Assembly (NCBI RefSeq): GCF_000003815.2
Contig: NC_049991.1
Span: 6,421,372-6,485,371 of the forward strand
Length of the DNA stretch: 64,000 bases
Reading direction: 5' to 3'
From: Branchiostoma floridae
Taxonomy: Eukaryota; Chordata; Leptocardii; Amphioxiformes; Branchiostomatidae
Positions 41,818 through 52,949 of the stretch are shown here, one piece after another. The stretch's first letter is position 1; each line of letters starts with the position of its first letter. The notes beneath the pieces are model-generated. The model searched no databases and was not told where the DNA came from. It saw only the letters and a list, made by a program, of their open reading frames with translations. A program made the position numbers and the translations under genes.

Positions 41818-42766
41818 GCTGATTCTTACCAATGGATCAAGCGAAACTCCCGACCTCCATTGTGAAGGAGGAGACAACTCAGCAGGACTGATGGTTTACA
41901 AAGACCGCTCGGTAGAAGATTTCAACTTTCAAGTCGGGGACACCATTGTAGGAAGAAGGAGTGGACCCTTCGTGTCAAAGGTATAATTTATCACTGTGAA
42001 AATGAAAAATATGAATACTTTGGAACTTTAAAATGGTAATCTGTAATTGGATATGTTAATGTATAGCCAGCTGCTTTGTACAGTGTACATAAGTTTGACA
42101 TACATTTTACCCGTCACAACCGTTGTGCAATAATCTTTGACTTGTAATTGTATATATTCTTTGGGTCATTGCAGGAGACTAGCAGGATAATTATAGGATA
42201 ATTATGCTTTTTTAGGGCATCAGCTTTATAATACATCAATCATAAAATCATGTTGCAACAATCACTTTCCCAGCTATAAGGGCAACAAGCCCAACAATTA
42301 AGGGTAAATGACCCGCCCCGAGGTGTATATTGTGTGATAACGCCTGGTCCTTTGCTGTAACCACCGAATGAAACCACCGGAGTGAGCAAAGCAAACGAGT
42401 TTTATGAGAAATACTTCTAATACAGTCATCATAGAGAATACGACATTAGTTGAGTTTCCTTCATAGCATCCGTTAGCTATGCTATATATACTACTGAACA
42501 TGTTGAACTTTATCTGCAACTATATAACAAACAGGTGAATTCGACATATTGACATTTAAGAAAAGCTGTACAGTTTTGATATCTTCTTTGAAATAATTTG
42601 AATGACTTACTAACGTCTTCATACATTCAGGAGGACTTTCACAAAAGAGCCCAAGAAGCGAGAGATGCCGGGATGGAACTTTACGGCATCAATGTCCGTA
42701 AAGATCGGGTTGTCAAACGGCCATGCGCACTGGCAAATACCCTTGGGAGAGACCTCTGCCACGGAG
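41818..42766 (+). CDS. Two exons resembling part of a von Willebrand A domain
   Basis: Exon 41818-41980 (acceptor TTTTCAATGCAG; LILTNGSSETPD ... VGRRSGPFVSK) joins in phase 0 to exon 42631-42766 (acceptor ATACATTCAG; EDFHKRAQEARDAGMELYGI...DLCHG). The LILTNG strand followed, after an insertion, by a helix and the strand AQEARDAGMELYGINV is the pattern of the beta4-alpha5-beta5 part of vWA domains. The metal-site DxSxS segment would be in an earlier exon that I did not find. A possible final exon (AKSQSQPTPCNRNEACR, stop at 44147) follows acceptor TATTTTCAG at 44094, but its phase does not match. Function unknown. Confidence 0.45.
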
Positions 42767-45137
42767 GTAAATATTTGAAAACCTGTACTATTTTTACGTT
42801 TATGAAGGTTAGACATCCAGGTAAGCAATATTCAAATACAATTCAATCTCTACAACTGGATAAACAAGAAATCTTTTAAGAAAAGCTGTGCATTGCCGCG
42901 TATTTTATGACTGAACTGCTGAGAGCGACACCTAGCAACTTCAGTAGGAAATGCAACAAAAGGGGATATTGGAAATTTACCTCATTATCATAATTTATGT
43001 CACATGAATTATTGGCACATTAAACAGGTTTTGTAAAACTTTTGACCCACAATGAATATGCATTATTTTTCATTAAAAAATAAGTTCCTTCTGATGCAAT
43101 TTGTGATATATCTTTATATAAACATGGTGAGTTAAAGCGTAGATTTATTACGCTGGACCACATACAGTAACATGCGTCTAGAAGAGAGTTTTAATACTCG
43201 CCTGGAATGTACCATTGTCTAACTAAGCAATGAAACTCGGCAAGGAAAGAAGGGCCTTTGGAAGGGGCTTTGGAAGGGCTGGGTTAAAAGGTCCGTCCAT
43301 GGATCCATGGAAGAAAGCTGGCATAAGGCATTGCCGCTGGCGCGGCAATGCAAAAACGGATATTTACTTCCGTACTGAACTGTACTATTTTTGTTCGCGC
43401 CTTTGAACGCCGCCATGTTGTTAATTTGTGCGCAGGCGCAATGTTGCTTGCTTGCGGGCGCCGTCATGCTCCCATCATGCTTAGTGTGTGAAAGGGGTGG
43501 AGTGTTTTTCCCCTAGTTTGGGTGATCTTTATTTGAAATAAAAAGTGAAAGAAGTGTTGTACTGTCTTCGAAGACAAGGACAATTTACTGCGCACAGTTT
43601 CCAGAAAGAAAATGTTACAAAGACATAGATTTTTAAAGTTGATACAAATTCCATATAGTTGTCATATTTCGTGTGGAGGGGGTCACACTGGTTGCAGTCA
43701 TGTTATTGGGCACACACGTGTTTTAAAAATGTTTATTTCACAAAAAAATAGTCCTAATACTCCTATTACTCCTAAACAAACAATGTGGCCTGAAATTGTT
43801 AATTATCTTATACATATGTTAAATTTTGATTTTCGCATTTATTGCAAAAAGTCAATCTTACTTTTGAGTGCTTATTTCATGTAACATTTCCGACTTGTTT
43901 TATGGAATTGTGTACAGGTGAATGCCTTCCTCATGTGCTTCAAATCGAGCATTCATTTTTAATAGATTTTTATGCTTGCAAATATTTTGGCTGCATATCA
44001 AATCATGAGATGATCACCCTTGGTATGATGTCACCAGTCTGTTATCAACATCATTCTCTATCTGACACCCATTTTTGTTTGATGTATTTTCAGGCTAAGT
44101 CACAAAGTCAACCAACACCATGCAACCGGAACGAAGCCTGTCGTTAAAGCTTCTGACGCGAGATGACTTGATCTAGCAACCTATTTAGCGAAATTTATAC
44201 AGTCGATATATGCAAGTTTTTAACCATACTGTAAATCGTACGGAGTAGCCTCAATACTAAATCAACGTATACCAACCACAAAATATAATAACAGGGCTAC
44301 AATGATGACAATAACAATGGTATTTCTATGTAAATCCACCAAATGCTGATTAGGACTTTTATAAGGCACACAAAAAGTATATTGCATTGATAGTTGCATC
44401 TTTCACATCATGCAATTTTACAAATAGAACGCATAACTTGCATTGATATTGCTTTGCTCACTGATGATTGTTGGGCTGCTATTGCATTATCAATAGATTA
44501 TCATTATTTTATGATCTTTCATGAGAAAAGGTATTATGGTAGACACTATGGTAATCATAAAACTTGCACTAGACCTGTTACATTGCACACTATATTAGTA
44601 GAATAGTTGATCAAATGTTGGCAACGTTCTAAACTCAAGTAAATGAATCAAATATCAAATTTGTGTGACAAGACAACTGCATGCGACAGTAACCAAATAT
44701 GAAATATGATACATAGCATTATATTGAATTTGTTTTTGCTTTAATACATAGAGTTACTTAGCTCGGTTTTATTATCATCATACTATCCCGCCTATAGCTA
44801 TCTTATATATCCGCTACTCCGCCGAATAAATACAATATATTACACGGAATGTCTGACAAAGTTTAAACCCGCTGTTAGCACAAGCTTACCTTTATCTGCA
44901 TGGCAGGCTATATCAGTTTTTTTTTTTTTACTAAACAGTGCATTTAGGATATCGAATCGATAGATAGTGCGGCTGGTGTTTTGAAAATATACATAAGTTT
45001 GATACCGCTGCTGGTCGCCTTCATATCTTTGACAACCCTGTTAAAAAACGGATATAGGTCACCTCGCGGATAAAGGTGAACTGGCTTAGTATAACTAAAC
45101 CGATAGAAATCAACATTTCGTAATATGGCGCTGATGA
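42767..45137. other. Gene-poor AT-rich region
   Basis: Mostly featureless AT-rich DNA. It contains a 10 bp-stem hairpin (43328-43351, GCATTGCCGC/GCGGCAATGC) and, at about 45035-45083, one end of the AGTTCACCTTTA MITE family. Minus-strand poly(A) signals for the Patched-domain gene are probably here but could not be singled out. Confidence 0.5.
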
Positions 45138-48100
45138 TTAATTTTGGAAAAAGTTATTAAAAGAGCTTTGCGGGTTTACTATTTTGGTCTGCTTCAAACT
45201 CATTTCTCGGTTCGCGGTCAGATTCAATTGACTTTCAGTCGTGCCCTTGTTTCTCTTTTCTTCTTTTAAATGATCAAGCCAGAGTCTCATACTAACGGTC
45301 ATCAACGGGTTTTCGTTTATGCCCTGTGAATTTACATCTTGAAGTACAACGTTAACGTTTCCGCCCTTTTTAGTGTAGCGATTTGGGGTACCAACGTCAC
45401 CCGCCTCGTCACTTCTGTTCTCCTGCAGGTTCACCACGCCTCCTTGCGGACCCAGGCAGGAGAGCATGACGGGAAGGAAGACAATACCGTGCACCAGGCC
45501 GAACACCATGACCAAGAACACCGTTTTGAAGAAGGTGCGGAAGCCGTACGATGGAGCCGTGCTCAGCGCAGATACACCCAGAATCGTCGATAAAGACCCC
45601 TGGAGGATCGGTACGCCAAGACTGTACAGCGCATGTACAGCTCTGGCGTCCCGGCTTCTTTCCTTAGACGTAACAAAAGAGTACACTATGTGAGCCGAAA
45701 AATCGACGGAAAAGCCGATGCACATGATGAGATTTATCATGGAAACGCTATCTAGATTGACGGACCAGAGCGTCATGAAGCCGAGCACGCCCGTGCAGAT
45801 AGACACAATGGCGAGAGTGACCCATACGGCGTTAACTACGTGGGGCATGAGGAAGAGAGAAACAACCAACATGGCCGCCGTGGCGATACCTAGGTTTTGC
45901 AAGGTGTTGGGTAGAATGGCGATGTACTGGTCGTAATACACGAACGATGGGTGGTAGACAATTGCTTCTACAGATGTCTCAGATGCTAACTCTCTCATCT
46001 TTGTCATCATGTTTTTCTCATTCAGAGTGCTGTCAATTTGCTTTGTCTGAACGAAGAACCGACTGGCTATGATTTCAGTACCGTCTTCATTGAATAATAT
46101 GTCATGAGCATATTTTGTGAATCCTTGGAACTTAAGAAAGCGGTCTCTGAGACACTCTATGAAGGAATTTTTATCAGCTAGGTTCAACTGTTGAAACGGC
46201 GGTACCATGGGGTTGAGACAGATTCGGTCTGCATATGTCAAGAAATCACGAAGCCATGACTCGGACACATTCTTTCCATAAGTGAACGCAGTGCCCTCAA
46301 ACCCCTCTAACATGCTCTCAGCTATATCTTGCACGCCAGGGTCCCAGTAGGCTAGTTTCTCTGTCACAACCACGGCGACCCTGACGTCATACTCGCTAAA
46401 GTAGCGAAACACAATCATAACTACCACTTTCACCCACACTTTCATCAAGAAAGGGCCGTAGTACTTTTTAAAGAATAACATAATGAGGTGGTCATTGTGA
46501 TCTTTGCCGTACTGCCCTACTCGTGCCTTTGCGTCGCCCCTGCAGCAAGATTGCTGACAACAATTTGTCTGGTCGTCTTTAGACGGTACGGGGACCTTCA
46601 TACATGTCAGGAAATGTCGGTTCTGTTTTTCTCTGTAACCATCATATATCATACACGCGCCAAAGAAATTAAGCTGAAACAAGTAGGCAAATACGATAGC
46701 TATGCCGCTGTACATACAGAACACGCGGACGCCCGGGAAGCTGGTGATGGCGCCCACGGCGAAAGCTAAGGCGTTGGTAAGTGACGTGATGGTGATGGAC
46801 ACTCCGGCCTCGGCGTAGGTGTTGGCTGACCGGTCCTGCACGCTGTCCCACGGGTTGGTCTTCCTCCACGCCGCTAGCAGAATGAACATGTTGTCCACAC
46901 CGACACCTAAAAGAATGGAGAAAGGATGAAACTACGTTATTGCCGTATATGACAATCATCTCAAGACTTCGCTGCATGAAAACAAAATTACGTAAAGGTG
47001 TATCTTTCAAGTATACTTTTACGTATGTCTAACGAATGCTTCACGTAACCCCTACTTTCCAAAGGGGCCTAAAAGGCCCAGAATTTGGAAAAGGCATAGT
47101 GAAAATTTGCCAGCGACACTAGGGTTTTGAGAACTTGCATGATGCCAATATGTAACCCATGGGCAATCCGCACAGTACAAAAATGAAGGTTGCCATTGCA
47201 GAAATTCTCTCTTCAATATCTCAATGGTATACATGGTATCAAGGATATTTTTGCGAAGGTTACGAGTACTGTGTACTTACCTATGACCAGAAAAGGCATG
47301 GCGGCCACCAGCGCGTTAAACCTGACCCCGAAGTAGGACATCAGTCCGATGGTCGCCAGGACGGCCATCCCTGCGCCCAGGACGCCCACCATGCCCAGGA
47401 AAGGCTTGCTGCGCACCGGGTCGATCATCAGGCAGGACAGGACGGCGAAAGCCATCAGAAGACTGCTCGTGTAGGCCGCTAGTTTAGGGAAGATACTCAT
47501 GGTCAGATCGGAGATCTCCGTCTCCAGGGAACGGGATGTCGACCAGGTCACCTCGATGACATCCGAGAAAAACGTCGCCATGTAACTGAGAAACGCGCGC
47601 TCCCACGCCTCGCTTGACTCATCGTCCTCTTCGTGGGAAGACCGGAGGTGGTATATCAGTTTAAAAGCCGTCGCCTTTTCCACAGTATTCACCCCGTCTT
47701 CCAATGTCGCACCGCCGAGGATGGCTCCGCTGAAAATTCTGCCCTCGAGTGGGTATCCTACTGCAACATTCGGTATCTGTGCTGCGATGAAATCTAACAA
47801 GTTTAGCCCGGTTACGACGCATTCTGATTCCCACCTAGCACAGACGGACGTGTAGTTCAGACCGCGATCCTCTGTTTTTATTTGCGTGATGTTTTTATGA
47901 AGAGAACCGGCGGCTTTCATAACCGACTCGTGTAGCACATTGCCTGCTAGATCACCACGGCCTTTGACAATGATGGCGGCATACCGCCCTGATGTGGCGA
48001 GCCGTGACGGTAGAAAGTGGTCCGAATCGTTGGTCGGGAAATGGTCCTGAACGTATTCCCTCTCCACCTTCCCTGCCCCACTGTCGGGAGTGTAAAGTTT

Positions 48101-48311
48101 CTCGATAGAATTCTCGTTGTCTATAAAGTAGAGTCCCCCTCCGAGACCCCCGGCAACAAGTAGAGAAACGAACAGAAAAGCACCTGGCTGTGTTGCTATT
48201 GTCCGTCCAAATTTTTTGAACCAGCTGCTCATCCATCTTTCACAGAAGCTATGTTCCATTATGATTTTGCAAAGGTATTCTCCAATAACAACGATTGGTT
48301 TAGTCAGACGT
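45138..48311 (-). CDS. Patched domain-containing protein (PTCHD3-like RND transporter family), two exons
   Basis: Polytopic membrane protein of the RND superfamily, relatives of Patched and NPC1 with a sterol-sensing-type region; substrate unknown. Exon 48311-47281 (acceptor TTGAATTTCAG; ATG 48259) joins in phase 1 to exon 46906-45138, giving 915 residues. Visible: TM1 (PGAFLFVSLLVAGGLGGGLYFI), a large extracellular loop, the cluster LAAYTSSLLMAFAVLSCLMI ... AMPFLVIGVGVDNMF ... TNALAFAVGAI ... (sterol-sensing-like, first GxxxD motif GVGVD), then a second half with LGIATAAMLVVSLFLM, IMCIGFSVDFSAH (second GxxxD motif) and LVMVFGLVHGIVFLPVMLS. At residues 493-494 the seventh membrane segment runs straight into RYFSEYDVRVAVVVTE, so about 35-40 residues usual in the family are missing. 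The second acidic residue of the first motif is Asn (VDN). Confidence 0.9.
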
Positions 48312-48942
48312 CTGAAATTCAAAGGAGCAAACAAACGTTAAAATTAGACGATAACAAAAACAAGAGTCCGTAGAACACTACGTGAAGTAATTTTAGTGTT
48401 TGCGGGTGTTTGGTACGTCTTATACTACCGATTTGCCAAATGCCATACTAATCCATAAAAAGGATCTTGATAGCGAAGACACATGTACAGACCAAAACAA
48501 AAACAAGTTGTTCAAATTATGGAAGACTCATTTCAGGCTATTGTAGATTTTGCTCATAGATCATTCAAAGGAGGAAGTAATTTGCATACTTTATATCTAA
48601 TAATGTTCAACTTTACAATGAAATTGCTATCATTTACCACTACGAAATCAAAGTATGTATCCATCTATCATGCCATTTAGGTCTGCATTTGAATGATTCA
48701 TACCTATCGATATTCACCCCTATATCAGTTAAGTATTCCACACGGTAGAGACCCCTGTCATAAAATACAAACTAGTTTTTGATTCGCACGCTTAGTATCT
48801 AGTTACTGTTTCCATTTATTATGTCCATGATCTCGTTTATCTATGACACTGACACTAACCTATGCAGTGTAGTAGGAAGCTGTTGCCTTAATTCCGCTTG
48901 GAGTTATAGTTCCGGTCCATATGCCAGAGATTTCAAAGTATA

Positions 48943-49395
48943 CAGTGGTGCCGAAGCATTTGCACGAACCCTATGAGACTCATACGAACATTATTTGATA
49001 CGCACAAATTACTATGCGAAAACGCACGAACCTTACGAAAATCACACGAATCACTATGCAAAATCGTACGAACCTTATGTGATTCGCAAGAATCACTATG
49101 TGACACACACGAACCTTATGCGATTTGCCCGAATCTTATGCAAAACCGGCCAACCGCCGCCGGATCACGTGACATCACGTCATTCGCCGCAGTAAGGTTC
49201 GTGCAAATCACATAAGAATCGTACGTTTTCGCATAGTGATTCGTGTGATTTTTATAAGGTTCGTGCGTTTTCACATAGTGATTCGTGTAATTTTCATAAG
49301 CTTAAGGTTCGTGCGTTTTCGCATAGTGATTTGTGCGTATCAGATAATGTTCGCACGAGTCTCATAGGGTTCGTGCAAATGCTTAGGCACCCCTG
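48943..49395. mobile_element. Foldback transposon, copy 1
   Basis: Begins CAGTGGTGCCGAAGCATTTG and ends CAAATGCTTAGGCACCCCTG. Both arms are built of repeated ~20 bp modules of the form CACGAACCTTATGNGATT..., inverted in the right arm. A short GC-rich centre carries ACCGGCCAACCGCCGCCGG and TCACGTGA (49165-49172). GTATA flanks both ends (target duplication). There is no open frame of interest. Confidence 0.9.
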
Positions 49396-49552
49396 GTATA
49401 CGCAATGGACATCTCGCAGTCCTGCGATAGCTGTTGTCTATATTGAACCGCTAGACATAAGCAAACATCTGCTTGGAGATAATCTAATTACCAAAGCCCC
49501 CAAACAGCATGGCGGCGTTAATGACCTGTTCAAGAATAGCAAGAACATAGAC

Positions 49553-49935
49553 CAGGGGTGCCAAAGCATTTGCACGAACCCTATGAGATTCGTACGAACA
49601 TTATCTGATACGCACAAATCACTATGCGAAAACGCACGAACCTTATGAAAATTACACGAACCTTATGTGATTTGCACGAACCTTATGCAAAACCGGCCGA
49701 CCACCGCCGGGTCACGTGACATCAGTCATTCGCCACAGTAAGGTTCGTGCAAATCACATAAGAATCGTACGTTTTCGCATAGTGATTCGTGTGATTTTTA
49801 TAAGGTTCGTGCGTTTTCACATAGTGATTCGTGTAATTTTCATAAGATTCGTGCGTTTTCGCATAGTGATTTGTGCGTATCAGATAATGTTCGTACGAAT
49901 CTCATAGGGTTCGTGCAAATGCTTTGGCACCCCTG
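49553..49935. mobile_element. Foldback transposon, copy 2
   Basis: Begins CAGGGGTGCCAAAGCATTTG and ends CAAATGCTTTGGCACCCCTG, better paired than copy 1 and about 70 bp shorter. Same orientation, about 157 bp downstream. The centre has GTCACGTGAC (49711-49720). ATAGA occurs at both flanks (left copy one base removed). Confidence 0.9.
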
Positions 49936-50963
49936 ATAGAGGGGTGTTTTTTTGCAATATAACATTACTTATACAATCAGCTCCGGTGAAAAAAATACAA
50001 TCATGCGAGCCCTGTTAATCGCCAGGTTCGTCCGACGACAAGAATTGAACCATGTTCTTATGGTTTCTTCCATTTTTTTTACACATCTCTTTTAACGGTG
50101 AAAGACATCACAGCCTGGTATTTAACCACTAGGTCAACATTTGGTCGGTCAAAACAGCAAAAAAAACAACAAATAGGCGGCTATTCAGAAGAAATACAAG
50201 TGAATAATCGTACGACGCTGGATAAATTTTGAACATCGCACGACGCTTGGCGATGGCGGATTTTACCTACGATTTACCGGCGATTTCTTGCGATCATCGT
50301 GCGATTTACGTATGCTATCGTACGTAAATCGTAAGATGTATGTGACAGAGTCTTTTCAGAGAGGACGCGTCTATAAACAAAAGACAAAAGCAACTACGAG
50401 TCAAAATGTGTTATAGGGAAAAAAATTGGGTACATCGACAACATAATTATTGGGTGTAACTTAAAACCTGGGGCAAGCATAATTACTGTAAAATCTAAAT
50501 GCGTAACGGCCAAAACAACCTAGTCACGCAATGTCAAGCATCTGTCAATTTTGAATAATGGAGACAAATGAGAAACAGGAGAGGAGGTTAACAAAACGAC
50601 ATGTGGTAGTCACATGCCTCATTCCCCATCTCTCATTGGACAAATCAGTTAATCTGATTGACACTTCTTATCAGATGATTCAGTTAATCTTTGTAACAAC
50701 AAAATGTGGTCTAGTCACTTGCCTTGGGCAATGGCACAAACATACATAGTAGAAACTGAGTAAATTTGTGTGGTAGACAATAACAGTTGCAAGTTATCAG
50801 GTAAAAGAAAATCTTGAGGACTACATGAAGGAGTAGTGTCAAGAATTTAACCTCTTACGCTATTGATATGGCAATTGATGTCAATTAACATTATGATAGT
50901 TGGATCAGTATGTGTGTGTGCATGTATTGTGAATTGGCACGCACGGGAACGTATCCACTTTGT

Positions 50964-51014
50964 TTGTATGTATGTATGTATGTATGTATGTATGTATGTA
51001 TGTATGTATGTATG
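50964..51014 (+). repeat. (GTAT)n microsatellite
   Basis: About twelve uninterrupted TGTA/GTAT tetranucleotides. Confidence 0.95.
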
Positions 51015-51575
51015 TTAAGATGTAGAAGACCCTACGAAAGTAGCTTTACTATTGTTGTATACATATCTTAAGCTTGTATTGTGAAAACACTCTACACGAT
51101 CTACATGCGCTTTCTACATCTAAGTATCGGTAGATAAAACAACAACGTACAATACTTGTAATCCAACGAGGGATCACACACATGCACACACAGACAGATA
51201 CAGACACACGCAAACACGATACATACATGCACACGCATACATAAACATACACAGACACATACACTTGCACACAACTACATACACATACAAATGCATACAC
51301 ACATATTGTTTTTATGGTTCTCCTGTCGATTCGACAGATGAGCAGGCAGACAGGTATTTGCCTGTTTGCCTGACCTGCACATGACTTTTTAAGGTGAAGG
51401 AGGGGTGTGCAATTCCTTCTCCACCCTCTCGTCTACTGGAGCACTAAGTCTCACAGGGACAGAACTGTATGACACGTGTGAGACGGCTTCAGCAGATGCA
51501 GCTTTGTTATTCGGAGTATCCGTCTCCTAGGAGGACTTCCAACCAAGGATGTAAGGATTCCTCCACCCCCATCGC

Positions 51576-51746
51576 NNNNNNNNNNNNNNNNNNNNNNNNN
51601 NNNNNNNNNNNNNNNNNNNNNNNNNNNNNNNNNNNNNNNNNNNNNNNNNNNNNNNNNNNNNNNNNNNNNNNNNNNNNNNNNNNNNNNNNNNNNNNNNNNN
51701 NNNNNNNNNNNNNNNNNNNNNNNNNNNNNNNNNNNNNNNNNNNNNN
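51576..51746. other. Assembly gap (171 N)
   Basis: Undetermined bases between CCCCCATCGC and CTGTCAGTCATT. The frames crossing it are meaningless. Confidence 1.
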
Positions 51747-52491
51747 CTGTCAGTCATTCTGACGTCATGTTTAGCATGTCTTCAAAAAGCTATAATAGTT
51801 CCGCACCCTGCCAAGTACTGTGGTTCAGGTACAAAAGTGTAAAACATTCAAGCTATGCCCACATGTCTGAACGACTCTAGTCTGCATGATATGAGGACAG
51901 ATTTGGTCTCAAGCTATGCAAAATATACCTTATTTAAGTTAGGGGCCAGTAATCAGCGACGGATGGAAATCAGCGACAGAGTACAAAAAGAAATGACCAG
52001 CAAATTGAAAGTGTATCATTTAATAGCCAAAACAAAAGGCCTCAGAGAGCCTGCTATGGAGGATAGATTTGAGCAGGGCTTGTACCGTATAGGAACGTGA
52101 CAGGCAGGGTCGAAACCTGCCCTATTTATGCCACATATTTGTTGAATGATTAAATGTCTGTATTGAGTAGTCTGGTGAAAGAGAGAAGTCTGTTTGAAAT
52201 GCATGAAGAATATTAAGTGTAATTCAGTGTTAAGTTGTGGCAACTACAAGATCATTGTCATCATTCTTCTTTCGTCCTGTCGGACGATCTGTTCAACGAT
52301 AGTAAATACTAATTAATTGATAGCGTTCCCTTACATTGCCACGTATTCTATGGATTTTTAGGTATCGCATGTCTTTGCTCCGCCTATTCATAAAACAAGA
52401 CAAGTACGAATACAGCGCATGCAGGTATACAACGGCACTAATTACCTTGGCACTGCACGTCAGGGTGCCATGATAGGCCAAGCACATGGCT

Positions 52492-52949
52492 GTTAGCCTG
52501 GTATTCAGCCGTATTATAGCTCTCGAACCTCTTCTGTCCTCTCCGCAAATACGTATTTGACGTTATGACCATAAAGCTGTTTGTTTAGTCTTTCTTTTTT
52601 TCAATCACTGTGTGAGATTGGCATTAGGTTGAATTTATTTTGTGTTGTCATTATTTATATGTATTTAGCTATCTAAATGCTGTAAAAACATGTGTTCTTA
52701 TTTCTTTTCGTGTTTTAGTTGGCTCGTGCTATTTTGATTCATTTATTCTCTTTGTTAATTATGTTTACTTTCGTTTGGATTCGTGGTATATGTGTTGCCT
52801 TATTGTATCATTATTTTGTGTTTTTTCTTTTTGTAAAATGAACAAAAATAAAGGAAAGGTTGCAAAAAAATACGTATTTGCGGAGAGGACAGAAGAGACG
52901 TATTTGCTGAGAGGACAGAACTATAATACGGCTGGATACCAGGCTAACA
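52492..52949. mobile_element. 458 bp MITE upstream of the LDLa gene
   Basis: GTTAGCCTGGTATTCAGCCG and the complement of the right end GTTAGCCTGGTATCCAGCCG begin long inverted repeats that continue through TATTATAG and TCTGTCCTCTC(C/A)GC(A)AATACG. Its right end is about 185 bp before the LDLa start codon. Confidence 0.85.

Noticed and set aside
45339-45936. Plus-strand frames opposite the Patched-domain exon
   Set aside because: Antisense shadows of the 590-codon minus-strand exon.
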